This document shows, piece by piece, positions 45,259 to 53,324 of a DNA stretch of 64,000 nucleotides. Source of the stretch: Vibrio echinoideorum (lineage in GTDB: Bacteria; Pseudomonadota; Gammaproteobacteria; Enterobacterales; Vibrionaceae); contig NZ_AP025483.1 of NCBI RefSeq assembly GCF_024347455.1, positions 1,240,001 to 1,304,000 on the forward strand. Direction: 5' to 3'. Below the pieces are notes generated by a model. The model was not told the origin of the DNA. It saw nothing but the letters and a program-made list of their open reading frames with translations, and did not search any database. How positions within the stretch are numbered: position 1 is the stretch's first letter; each line of letters begins with the position of its first letter. A program made the translations under genes and the position numbers.

Positions 45259-45885
45259 CTAGTTAGTCTTTTTATCAAGAGTAGAGCTTTTCTCTAGATG
45301 AAGAGGTTTCTCAAGAGCCCATTCGATAGCGTTCGCTAGAAGCGTTGCACCGTAGGTCGTCATAATCGATTCTGGGTGGAATTGGAATCCACAAACCTTG
45401 TCTTGTTCTTGAACCACAGACATCACCAAATCATCGACTTCAGCGGTCACCATTAGGCTATCGGATACATGTGTTGCCACCAAAGAATGGTAGCGAGCGA
45501 TAGCCAGTGGCGAAGGTAAGCCTTGGTAAGTCGCATGGTTTTGGTGTTCCATCATAGACACTTTACCATGAATGATTTCGCCAGCGCCTGCAACGGTGCC
45601 GCCGTAGGCTTCAACAATCGCTTGGTGGCCTAAGCAAATGCCAATCATTGGCACTTTGCCTTTTAAAAGCTGAATTAGCTCTGGCATACAGCCCGCATCA
45701 GCAGGAGCGCCAGGGCCTGGTGAAAGTAGCGCAACAGGGTTGTCTAGCTCGTTGATAGCCGCTTCCACTACTTTTGCCGAGATGTTGTTACGGTAAATCT
45801 TTACGCTGTGTCCCAATGAACGAAACTGGTCTACAAGGTTATAAGTGAACGAGTCGAAGTTATCGATGAATACAATATCAGCCAT
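45259..45885 (-). CDS. trpG: Anthranilate synthase glutamine amidotransferase component
   Basis: A 208-residue class I glutaminase that supplies ammonia to TrpE. The nucleophile is Cys84 (GICLGHQAI), with the partner His/Glu in FHPESI. It starts 2 bases after the trpE stop and precedes trpD by 9 bases. Confidence 0.96.
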   Translation of the reverse strand: MADIVFIDNFDSFTYNLVDQFRSLGHSVKIYRNNISAKVVEAAINELDNPVALLSPGPGAPADAGCMPELIQLLKGKVPMIGICLGHQAIVEAYGGTVAGAGEIIHGKVSMMEHQNHATYQGLPSPLAIARYHSLVATHVSDSLMVTAEVDDLVMSVVQEQDKVCGFQFHPESIMTTYGATLLANAIEWALEKPLHLEKSSTLDKKTN

Positions 45886-45887
45886 GA

Positions 45888-47486
45888 TTACGACTCCTGC
45901 TTATTTGATGATGACTTACAAGATGCAGTATGCGCGGCTTGAATCGCTGAGATAACCGCTTGTGCTTTACCGCGAGTTTCATCTGCTTCTGCTTGTGGAT
46001 CTGAATCGAACACCACACCTGCACCCGCTTGAACCTGTGCTACGCCATCTTCAACGTAAGCAGAGCGAATTACGATGCAAGTATCTAATGTGCCTTCACC
46101 CGTTAAGTAACCCACTGCGCCACCGTAGCTACCACGACGCGTTTTTTCTACGTCACGGATAAGTTGCATTGCGCGGATTTTTGGCGCGCCAGTTAGCGTA
46201 CCCATGTTCATACAAGCTTGGTAAGCGTGCAGGGCATCTAAGTCTTCACGTAGCTGACCAACAACGCGAGAAACCAAGTGCATCACATGGCTGTAGCGAT
46301 CAACTTTCAATAAGTCTGCTACGTGGCGAGTGCCGGCTTCGGCAATACGAGCCACATCGTTACGCGCTAGGTCGACCAGCATCATGTGTTCAGCGTTTTC
46401 TTTCTTGTCGGTACGCAGTTCAAGTTCGATACGGCTATCTAGGTCGAAATCGATTTGACCGTCTGGGCGTTTACCGCGACGACGAGTACCTGCAATTGGG
46501 TAGATCTCGATTTGGTTGGTTTCGGTTTCGTATTTCAGCGCGCTTTCTGGAGAAGCACCGAACAGAGTAAATAGCTCGTCTTGCATGTAGAACATGTAAG
46601 GGCTTGGGTTACTTTGTTTGAGTTCTTTATAAGCCGCCAGTGGAGCAGGGCAAGGCAGCGTGAAGCGGCGTGAAGGTACCACTTGGAATACATCGCCTTT
46701 TACCACGTACTCTTTTAAGTCACGAACCGTTTGGCAGAAGTCTTGATCTGAAACGCTTGGTACAGCTTCAACGTTGTCGAGCGGCGTTACTTCTGTGATG
46801 GCTTTCAAGGACTGACATTGTGTTTGAATATCAGCTAGGCGATCCGTTAATTGTGCCTTAATGCTTTCGTCTTGAGTGAACAAGCTTGCGTGAAGCAGGC
46901 CTTCATTCTCCTGGTGGTCGAAACGTAATAGTGTTTCAGCAACGTAGAAAACAAAGTCAGGGCAGTTGTTAGTCGCTTCCGCATCGCCTAGCGGTTCAAA
47001 GTTCGCCACGATGTCGTAAGCGAATAGGCCCGCCATAAATAATGCGTGTTTGTTGCTTGGGTCTTGTTCAAAGCTGTGCTGAACTAAACGCAATGCATCA
47101 AAAGAAGACGCTTCTCTTAAACGTGAGTCTTCGTCTAATTCGTTACTAGGCTCGACAAAAGTGAGCGTCAATACGTTATCGGTAAGGTCAGATTTGATCT
47201 CTGTTTTAACGTTTTGAGCTAGGTGTTCGATAAGCGCTTGACCGTTTTGGGTCAATGCTTGAAAGGTTACTTCATGTCCACGGCATACGATGCGAACAGC
47301 AGAGTCGATAAGGAGTAAGCTTGTCAGGTTTTGTTTAGATTCAATCTCAGCAGATTCCAGCAACAGACTGTCTGTTTTGTTTTCACACAAAGTATGAAAA
47401 ACACTGGTTGGATCTTGTGAGTAAGGAACCGAAGAATTGATGACCTCAATGGTTCCCAGCTTTTTGATTTCAATGGCCTTGTTCAC
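45888..47486 (-). CDS. trpE: Anthranilate synthase component I
   Basis: About 532 residues. TrpE makes anthranilate from chorismate and is feedback-inhibited by tryptophan; the LLESAEIESK segment is the inhibitor-binding motif. Chorismate-site motifs PIAGTRRRGK, TLTGAPKIRAM and GGAVGYL are present. I choose the GTG at 47486 because an AAGGAGGT Shine-Dalgarno sits just before it. The longer ATG frame from 47549 would add 21 residues with no good ribosome site and run into the attenuator region. First structural gene of the operon. Confidence 0.94.
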   Translation of the reverse strand: MNKAIEIKKLGTIEVINSSVPYSQDPTSVFHTLCENKTDSLLLESAEIESKQNLTSLLLIDSAVRIVCRGHEVTFQALTQNGQALIEHLAQNVKTEIKSDLTDNVLTLTFVEPSNELDEDSRLREASSFDALRLVQHSFEQDPSNKHALFMAGLFAYDIVANFEPLGDAEATNNCPDFVFYVAETLLRFDHQENEGLLHASLFTQDESIKAQLTDRLADIQTQCQSLKAITEVTPLDNVEAVPSVSDQDFCQTVRDLKEYVVKGDVFQVVPSRRFTLPCPAPLAAYKELKQSNPSPYMFYMQDELFTLFGASPESALKYETETNQIEIYPIAGTRRRGKRPDGQIDFDLDSRIELELRTDKKENAEHMMLVDLARNDVARIAEAGTRHVADLLKVDRYSHVMHLVSRVVGQLREDLDALHAYQACMNMGTLTGAPKIRAMQLIRDVEKTRRGSYGGAVGYLTGEGTLDTCIVIRSAYVEDGVAQVQAGAGVVFDSDPQAEADETRGKAQAVISAIQAAHTASCKSSSNKQES

Positions 47487-47617
47487 AAGACCTCCTTTAT
47501 GATTCTTTAAATTTCCTGCCGTACATAGTCGCATAAAGATACCGTTCACCCAATCTAGAATATGGTCAATTCGTTGATTTGTTAGTCAGTTGAATGTGAG
47601 ATGTTCGACAAATTAAA

Positions 47618-47640
47618 AAGCCCGCTATGAAAGCGGGCTT
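47618..47640 (-). terminator. trp attenuator terminator
   Basis: Arms AAGCCCGCT / AGCGGGCTT (nine bases) with a 5-base loop. On the transcript it is followed by TTTTTAATTT. It is between the leader peptide gene and trpE, the place of the classic trp attenuator; ribosome stalling at the Trp codons would prevent it forming. Confidence 0.93.
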
Positions 47641-47672
47641 AGTGATAACTTTTTTATAAACAAACTGTTTAA

Positions 47673-47798
47673 CTAGAAGTACACGTTAGCCCACCAAGAA
47701 CTTGTCCAAGTGCGCCACCAATTAAGCTCAGAGCTTGCTTCTACTGAAGAAAGTTCTAAAACTTTATCTTTATGGTTTTGGTTAAATTCTTGTAACAT
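47673..47798 (-). CDS. trpL: trp operon leader peptide
   Basis: A 41-residue leader with five Trp codons: WW at residues 27-28, W31, and WW at 35-36. It begins MLQEFNQNHKDK and ends NVYF before TAG. It is too short for routine gene finding, but its position right after the promoter/operator and before the attenuator makes the identity firm. Five Trp codons in two doublets plus one single is more than E. coli's two and similar to what is known in Vibrio. Confidence 0.95.
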   Translation of the reverse strand: MLQEFNQNHKDKVLELSSVEASSELNWWRTWTSSWWANVYF

Positions 47799-47834
47799 GG
47801 TAAACCTATCAAATGTGATACTTCGTATTTGTGT

Positions 47835-47866
47835 ACTAGTTAACTAGTTTTGCGCTTGCAGGTCAA
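47835..47866 (-). promoter_or_regulatory. trp promoter with TrpR operator
   Basis: On the minus strand, -35 TTGACC (47861-47866), 17-base spacer, and -10 TTAACT (47838-47843). The 14-base palindrome ACTAGTTAACTAGT (47835-47848) covers the -10 and equals the core of the E. coli trp operator, so TrpR with tryptophan should repress here. The divergent RNase AM gene starts 53 bases further on. Confidence 0.92.
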
Positions 47867-47918
47867 GTGCGTTGGCACAAATATAACGATAAAAATTAAA
47901 AACAATGAAAAAGAATAT

Positions 47919-48788
47919 ATGAGAATTGATCTACATAGTCATACAACAGCCTCAGATGGCCGACTTACTCCACCTGAACTGATTGACCGAGCGTTAGGCT
48001 TTAACATCGAAGCGTTAGCGATTACAGATCATGATACGACTGATGGGCTTGCTGAAGCACGCAACTATATTGCTGATAACAACCTTCCGATTCAGTTGAT
48101 TAACGGCATCGAGATCTCAACCGTTTGGCAAAACAAAGATATCCATATTGTTGGGTTAAACGTTGATCCTGAATCACCAGAATTGAAAGCGTTAATTGAA
48201 CAACAAAAGCTTCACCGTATTGGGCGTGCAGAGATGATTGCTCAACGTCTTGAGAAAGCGACGCGTGAAGGGTTGTTAGAAGAAGTTAAATTGATTGCTG
48301 GTGATGCGCCTATCACTCGTGCTCACTTTGCTAAGTGGCTAGTCGATAATGGTTACGCAAAAACCATGCAACAGGTGTTCAAAAAGTTTCTTACTCGTAA
48401 TAACCCAGGTTATGTACCGCCAACGTGGTGCTCAATGAGTGATGCTGTAACGGCTATTCATGCGGCTGGTGGCCAAGCGGTGCTTGCACACCCTGCGCGA
48501 TATGGCTTCACCGCAAAGTGGATTAAACGTCTTCTCGCTGCATTTGTTGAAGCAAATGGTGACGCTATGGAAGTGGCTCAACCTCAGCAAGCGCAACAAG
48601 AAAGACGCACACTCGCGGATTATGCTATACAATACAAACTATTAGCCTCCCAAGGCAGCGACTTCCATTACCCATCCCCATGGATGGAACTTGGACGTAA
48701 TCTCTGGCTACCTTCTGGGGTCGAAGAAGTATGGAAAGATTGGGAGTTTCAAACGGTTTCACCATCTGATATCGATGACAGTATTTAG
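47919..48788 (+). CDS. rnm: RNase AM (PHP-domain 5'-3' exonuclease; YciV/TrpH)
   Basis: About 289 residues, a PHP-domain metallo-phosphoesterase. The first strand carries [11 protein letters not shown], then ITDHDTTDG and GIEIST. E. coli RNase AM (Rnm/YciV) trims the 5' ends of 5S, 16S and 23S rRNA and has 5'-3' exonuclease activity. I chose the ATG at 47919; the upstream ATG at 47850 lies within the trp promoter region and would add 23 residues. It heads a conserved block (yciV-yciO-rluB). Confidence 0.92.
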   Translation: MRIDLHSHTTASDGRLTPPELIDRALGFNIEALAITDHDTTDGLAEARNYIADNNLPIQLINGIEISTVWQNKDIHIVGLNVDPESPELKALIEQQKLHRIGRAEMIAQRLEKATREGLLEEVKLIAGDAPITRAHFAKWLVDNGYAKTMQQVFKKFLTRNNPGYVPPTWCSMSDAVTAIHAAGGQAVLAHPARYGFTAKWIKRLLAAFVEANGDAMEVAQPQQAQQERRTLADYAIQYKLLASQGSDFHYPSPWMELGRNLWLPSGVEEVWKDWEFQTVSPSDIDDSI

Positions 48789-48843
48789 GTGAACCAGCTC
48801 CTTCTGATGATAGAGTCGAGAGATTCGATAACGAGGATCAACA

Positions 48844-49464
48844 ATGAGCCAGTTTTTTTATGTACACCCAGATAACCCACAAGCACGCTTAATTACTCAA
48901 GCTGTTGCTATTATCCGTAGTGGCGGTGTTGTGGTTTATCCGACAGATTCAGGTTATGCGCTAGGTTGTCAGCTTGAGAATAAACAAGCACTTGAACGTA
49001 TCTGCAAAATTCGTCGAATCGATGATAAACACAACTTCACTTTGTTATGCCGTGATCTTTCTGAGTTATCACTGTATGCACGAGTTGATAACGTTGCTTT
49101 CCGTTTGCTTAAAGCACATACACCAGGTGCTTATACTTTTATTTTCAAAGCAACCAAAGAAGTACCAAAGCGGTTGATGAACGCCAAGCGTAAAACGATT
49201 GGTATCCGTGTTCCTGACAATAAGATTGCTCTCGATCTGCTAGAGGCGATGGGTGAACCATTAATGTCGACGTCACTAATCCTGCCGGGTAATGAGACAA
49301 CAGAGTCGGATCCGGAAGAAATTCGCGACAGCCTTGAGCATGCCGTTGATGTCATTCTGAATGGCGGCTATTTAAGTGAACAACCAACTACGGTTATTGA
49401 CTTCAGTGACGATGACGCCGTTGTCTTACGTCGTGGTGCCGGTGATCCAGCGCCGTTTGAATAA
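48844..49464 (+). CDS. yciO: YciO (Sua5/YrdC-family protein)
   Basis: A 206-residue protein of the YrdC/Sua5/YciO family, related to threonylcarbamoyl-AMP synthases for tRNA t6A. YPTDSGYALGCQ, KHNFTLLCRDLS and RVPDN match. YciO itself is not the main TsaC enzyme, and its role is less certain. It follows the RNase AM gene with 55 bases between. Confidence 0.92.
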   Translation: MSQFFYVHPDNPQARLITQAVAIIRSGGVVVYPTDSGYALGCQLENKQALERICKIRRIDDKHNFTLLCRDLSELSLYARVDNVAFRLLKAHTPGAYTFIFKATKEVPKRLMNAKRKTIGIRVPDNKIALDLLEAMGEPLMSTSLILPGNETTESDPEEIRDSLEHAVDVILNGGYLSEQPTTVIDFSDDDAVVLRRGAGDPAPFE

Positions 49465-49552
49465 CAGCGTTACTGATTAACAGTCTGTAACGAAACAGCA
49501 AACCTGCCAGAGTAAATAACAAGTGCTTTTTGACAGGTTATTTGCGATAATA

Positions 49553-49602
49553 CGCGACCGCGATTTGGTCGCGAAAAAATTCATTCGACGTCTGTGAAGA
49601 CG
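49553..49602 (+). other. Two hairpins in the rluB leader
   Basis: CGCGACC / GGTCGCG with 7-base loop at 49553-49573, followed by AAAAAATT, and CGTCT / AGACG with a 4-base loop at 49589-49602. They lie before rluB's start at 49625. The first resembles a weak terminator for yciO or a leader element. An extended -10-like TGCGATAAT occurs at 49543-49551. Confidence 0.5.
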
Positions 49603-49624
49603 ACAATTAGGTAGAAAATAGTAA

Positions 49625-50653
49625 ATGAGCGAAAAATTACAGAAGGTTTTAGCGCGAGCTGGTCACGGTTCTCGTCGTGAACTAGAAGGTTTAATCAAAT
49701 CTGGTCGTGTAAGTGTTAACGGGCAAGTAGCAAAATTGGGTGAGCGTCTTGAAGACGAGAACTCAGTTATCCGCATCGACGGTCACACTATTACTGGTAA
49801 AGCTTCTGAAGAAGTGGTTTGTCGTGTGCTTGCTTACTACAAACCAGAAGGTGAGCTTTGTACTCGTCATGACCCAGAAGGTCGCCGTACTGTTTTCGAT
49901 CGTCTACCTAAGATCCGTGGTTCTCGCTGGATTTCAGTAGGTCGTCTTGATGCAAACACATCTGGTCTTTTGCTTTTCACTACCGATGGTGAACTTGCAA
50001 ACCGCCTAATGCACCCAAGCCGTCAGGTTGAGCGTGAGTACCTAGTACGTGTATTTGGTGAAGTGACTGAGCAGAAAGTTAAAAACGTTACTCGTGGTGT
50101 GAAACTAGAAGATGGCATGGCTCGTTTCGAAGACGTGGTTTACGCTGGTGGTGAAGGTATGAACCATACTTTCTACGTAGCGATTAACGAAGGTCGTAAC
50201 CGTGAGGTTCGTCGTCTTTGGGAATCACAAGAAACAACAGTAAGCCGTCTGAAACGTGTACGTTACGGTGATATCTACCTTGATAAGAAACTGCCTCGTG
50301 GCGGTTGGAAAGAGCTAGATCTTCAAGAAGTAAACTACTTGCGTGAGCTTGTTGAACTTCAGCCTGAAAAAGAGACTCTGCTGGATCTTGATCCTGCAAA
50401 CACTTCTCGTAAGCGTGAGCGTTCTCGTAGCCAGAAAATTCGTCGTGCTGTTAAGCGTCACGAAGAGCGCGCAAATGCTCCTAAAGGCCGTAGCAACCAG
50501 ACTAAGCGTAAGAAGCCTGCAACTCGCGGTACTACAACACCTGATTCAGGTCGTAGTGCTCCAGCGACCAATGGCAAACCTCAGGCTACCAAAAAGCCTA
50601 AACTGAACAACGGACGCCCGGCTAAACCGGCTAAGCCAAGAACTCGCCAGTAA
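49625..50653 (+). CDS. rluB: 23S rRNA pseudouridine(2605) synthase RluB
   Basis: A 342-residue RsuA/RluB-type pseudouridine synthase that modifies U2605 of 23S rRNA. Residues 1-60 are an S4 RNA-binding domain ([13 protein letters not shown]); the catalytic Asp is Asp109 in GRLDANTSG; the motif [16 protein letters not shown] follows. The final 90 or so residues are a very basic low-complexity tail rich in Lys, Arg, Pro and Thr. Confidence 0.94.
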   Translation: MSEKLQKVLARAGHGSRRELEGLIKSGRVSVNGQVAKLGERLEDENSVIRIDGHTITGKASEEVVCRVLAYYKPEGELCTRHDPEGRRTVFDRLPKIRGSRWISVGRLDANTSGLLLFTTDGELANRLMHPSRQVEREYLVRVFGEVTEQKVKNVTRGVKLEDGMARFEDVVYAGGEGMNHTFYVAINEGRNREVRRLWESQETTVSRLKRVRYGDIYLDKKLPRGGWKELDLQEVNYLRELVELQPEKETLLDLDPANTSRKRERSRSQKIRRAVKRHEERANAPKGRSNQTKRKKPATRGTTTPDSGRSAPATNGKPQATKKPKLNNGRPAKPAKPRTRQ

Positions 50654-50720
50654 TACCGCGACTTCATTAGTTTAAAGGTCATTCAGCTAAAGCTTTAAAT
50701 GACCTAAAGCTTCGAATACT

Positions 50721-50749
50721 AAAAAACCTGCTAACTTAGCAGGTTTTTT
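50721..50749 (+). terminator. Terminator of rluB
   Basis: Twelve-base arms AAAAAACCTGCT / AGCAGGTTTTTT with a 5-base loop. A further hairpin AGGTCATT / AATGACCT (50676-50703) lies just before it. Confidence 0.92.
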
Positions 50750-50802
50750 TACGCCTTCAATATGACGCAATTCAAATCATGTGGCAGTGCTTAACGAGTG
50801 GG

Positions 50803-51294
50803 TTAGGTCACTTTCAAGTGATTAGAGAAGTTGTCACCTTTTGCCATGCGGTCGTACAAAATGACATTTACCGCAGCAGCTAAGTTCATGCAACCATTGG
50901 TCGGGACATAGATGGTTTCACGACAGAAGTCGGTGATCTCTTTTTTCAGAGTTCCATCTTCAGGGCCAAAGATGTAAAAAGCACGAGGTGGGTGCTTATA
51001 ATCAGGCAGAGGCTTTGCGCCTTCAATCAAGTCAACCGCAACGGGTACGCAGCCAACCGGAATAATGTCTTTAAGGTCTTCTACACCAATGAGTGGCAAC
51101 TCAAGGTGCTTTTCTTTAGTGTCGGTATGAAACTGTCGAGCGTGGTCATAGCGGGTGCCAGTATAAAATACAGAGTTTGCTCCGTAGCAACCAGCTGCTC
51201 GCATTACTGAGCCAACATTTTCAGGTGTTTTGGGATTCACTAATCCAACACAGGCGTAGCCTTTGGATAGGGTATCTGTTTTTGCTTTGGTCAT
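50803..51294 (-). CDS. SpoU/TrmH-family RNA methyltransferase
   Basis: About 163 residues of a small SPOUT methyltransferase (SAM-dependent, usually 2'-O-ribose methylation of tRNA or rRNA). Motifs: NPKTPENVGSVMRAAG (motif 1), YIFGPEDGTL (motif 2) and PTNGCMNLAAAVNVILYDR (motif 3). I chose the ATG at 51294 (MTKAKTDT), since the longer frame from 51423 runs back through the upstream terminator and yciU. The exact target is unclear. On the same strand as efpL and yciU, after a terminator. Confidence 0.88.
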   Translation of the reverse strand: MTKAKTDTLSKGYACVGLVNPKTPENVGSVMRAAGCYGANSVFYTGTRYDHARQFHTDTKEKHLELPLIGVEDLKDIIPVGCVPVAVDLIEGAKPLPDYKHPPRAFYIFGPEDGTLKKEITDFCRETIYVPTNGCMNLAAAVNVILYDRMAKGDNFSNHLKVT

Positions 51295-51340
51295 AATTTT
51301 GTAGAGTTGCAGTTTTGTGAGTCTATGGAAGTCGTAATAA

Positions 51341-51366
51341 AACCAGCTCAGTAATCTGAGCTGGTT
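51341..51366 (-). terminator. Terminator after yciU
   Basis: Eleven-base perfect arms AACCAGCTCAG / CTGAGCTGGTT, 4-base loop; on the minus strand followed by TTATTACG. It ends the efpL-yciU unit. Confidence 0.85.
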
Positions 51367-51376
51367 CAAGAACAGC

Positions 51377-51706
51377 TTAGTCGCGTTTCCACAGCACGTG
51401 ACAGAACTTATGTTCTGGGTCACGACTGATTAGCATACGAGCAAACACATCGTCTAGAACGTCATCAGTTTCATTCACAAGACCAATGCGCACTTCAGCG
51501 TAGATTTCTTTGTCGACTTCAAAGCCAACATGTTCAACCCAATCATCGCCAGTTTCAACAAGTTCTGCAGCGCCACGGTCTTCGAACTGAGCTGTGAATA
51601 GGATCACGTCAGCAGGTTCAAGATTGTCAGGTGCCATCTCTAAGAAGATGTCGTACGCAGTGTCAATTGCGTCGTCGTAAGACATTAGGTCGTTAGCTTC
51701 GGTCAT
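51377..51706 (-). CDS. yciU: YciU/HI1450 (DUF440) acidic protein, putative DNA mimic
   Basis: A 109-residue highly acidic protein of the DUF440 family (HI1450, E. coli YciU), described as a double-stranded DNA mimic because of its charge and shape. Motifs DDAIDTAYDIFLEMAPDNLEPADV and VLWKRD are typical. It follows efpL by 10 bases in the same unit. Function unproven. Confidence 0.9.
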   Translation of the reverse strand: MTEANDLMSYDDAIDTAYDIFLEMAPDNLEPADVILFTAQFEDRGAAELVETGDDWVEHVGFEVDKEIYAEVRIGLVNETDDVLDDVFARMLISRDPEHKFCHVLWKRD

Positions 51707-51716
51707 AATCAGTATC

Positions 51717-52286
51717 TTAGCTTGCGCGGTTCATGTATTTACGTTCAGTCGTGTTCACTACTACTTTATCGCCAGTTGCGATGTACTCAGGAACTTGAAC
51801 TGTAAGGCCGGTAGACAGGCGAGCTGGTTTAGTACGAGCAGAAGCAGATGCACCTTTGATTGAAGGGTCTGTTTCTTCGATAACTAACTCAACTGAAGAA
51901 GGCAATTCAAGAGTTGCCGCTGTACCATCGATAAGAATTGCGTATACGCCTTGAGTCTCTTCGTTGATGAACAGCAGTTCGTCTTCGATCATTTCACCGT
52001 TGAAGATGAACTGTGTGTAATCTTCGTTATCCATGAAGATGTACTCATTGCCATCAACGTAAGAGAACATCACTGCACGCTTAGTTACGTCGATAGTTTC
52101 AACGATTTCGTCAGCCTTGTGGCGAACTTCTGTTTTAACGCCAGTTGCTACATCGTGACCACGGAAGCGGTAAATTTTTTGACCGCCACGGCCACCAGGT
52201 GTTGTCACTTCGATATCTTTAACGAGTACTGTTTTGCCATCTACATTGATCGCAAAACCTTTTTTAATCTCACTTGCTCTAGGCAT
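51717..52286 (-). CDS. efpL: Elongation factor P-like protein EfpL (YeiP)
   Basis: A 189-residue EF-P paralogue that helps ribosomes at proline-containing stalls. Three OB-like domains; the tip loop of domain I is TTPGGRGGQKIY with Arg33 where EF-P has a modified Lys or Arg. Arg at this tip is the hallmark of the EfpL/YeiP type. Previously annotated as YeiP; EfpL role is from published work on E. coli. First gene of the unit with yciU. Confidence 0.92.
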   Translation of the reverse strand: MPRASEIKKGFAINVDGKTVLVKDIEVTTPGGRGGQKIYRFRGHDVATGVKTEVRHKADEIVETIDVTKRAVMFSYVDGNEYIFMDNEDYTQFIFNGEMIEDELLFINEETQGVYAILIDGTAATLELPSSVELVIEETDPSIKGASASARTKPARLSTGLTVQVPEYIATGDKVVVNTTERKYMNRAS

Positions 52287-52423
52287 TTTGTGTTTGTCCT
52301 TATTGGGTCTATCCGCTGATTATATCTCGGAGATGCTACAAATAGGAATAGCTTGAATCATAAAGTCACCTAAGCGATCATAGAGTCATAGTTAAATCAT
52401 CACTTTATTTACCGAAACGACCT

Positions 52424-53191
52424 ATGCAGCTACCTGTTATTGACCCAACACAGCCTTTTCAACCTGAATTTCAACCTGTGGTTAACGATCTGATTACCTT
52501 TTTAAAAGGTGGGTTAGGCTCGAACCTACACAGTGTCTATATCTATGGCAGTGTGGCACGTAAGCAAGCCGTAGTCGGTCGCTCCAATCTTGATGTGGTT
52601 GTGGTGACCCATCGCCCTTTTCCTGATCAACGAACCACGCTGTTGAACACCATTAAATGGCGCTTTCAAAAAAGCTTCCCACAGGTGGCTCAAGTCGCAA
52701 TCAAAACAACGTTAGTGAGTGAGATAGTCGATTTCGACAACATATTCACATGGGGCTTTATGCTCAAGCATTTAGCGGTATGTGTACACGGTGAAGATTT
52801 GTCAGACTGCTACGGTGATTTTGAAACGAGTTGGGAGATTGCTAAGCATTGGAATATGGATGCTGAAAACTGGTTGGCGGTCTACCGAAATAAAATCGTT
52901 CGAGCTACAGTGCCCGAACAACAAATAGCAGCACAGGTGATTATCGCCAAGAAGCTTTTAAGAGCGAGTTACTCTTTGGTAATGTATCGTGATAAATACT
53001 GGTTTGATGATCCCGTTGAATGTGGCCAGCAGTTCTTGAAGTATTACCCAGATAAAGAAGTCGAAATCCAACGATTAGGTATCTTACTGTCTGGAAGGGC
53101 GATCCCTAAACGATCGGTGATCGGCATTTTAGATGGTTTTGGTGAGTGGTTGGTTAAGCAGTATCAGAAAACTGAGTTTCGAATCGGGTAG
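52424..53191 (+). CDS. Nucleotidyltransferase-fold protein with altered metal site
   Basis: A 255-residue protein with an N-terminal nucleotidyltransferase fold. The GS motif is YGSVARKQ (Gly42-Ser43), but the metal-binding pair that is usually DxD reads SNLDVVV (Asn55-Leu56-Asp57), so one Asp is replaced by Asn. The C-terminal part (about 120-250) is helical like the partner domain in aminoglycoside adenylyltransferases. It stands alone, divergent from efpL. It is probably not a typical adenylyltransferase; a reduced or different activity is possible. Confidence 0.75.
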   Translation: MQLPVIDPTQPFQPEFQPVVNDLITFLKGGLGSNLHSVYIYGSVARKQAVVGRSNLDVVVVTHRPFPDQRTTLLNTIKWRFQKSFPQVAQVAIKTTLVSEIVDFDNIFTWGFMLKHLAVCVHGEDLSDCYGDFETSWEIAKHWNMDAENWLAVYRNKIVRATVPEQQIAAQVIIAKKLLRASYSLVMYRDKYWFDDPVECGQQFLKYYPDKEVEIQRLGILLSGRAIPKRSVIGILDGFGEWLVKQYQKTEFRIG

Positions 53192-53218
53192 GGCTTCGTA
53201 AGCTATCCATTGATGTGT

Positions 53219-53252
53219 AAAAGCAGAGCGAGTTAAGCACTCCTCTGCTTTT
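53219..53252. terminator. Terminator between the nucleotidyltransferase-like gene and polB
   Basis: Ten-base arms AAAAGCAGAG / CTCTGCTTTT around a 14-base loop that can itself pair, followed by TTTTCG. Convergent genes on both sides. Confidence 0.88.
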
Positions 53253-53324
53253 TTCGTTTTGATGTCTGGCTCGAGTTTTAATTGGTATCTCGAGTCTAAT
53301 GTCGCCTCGAAAAGATAATTCAAT

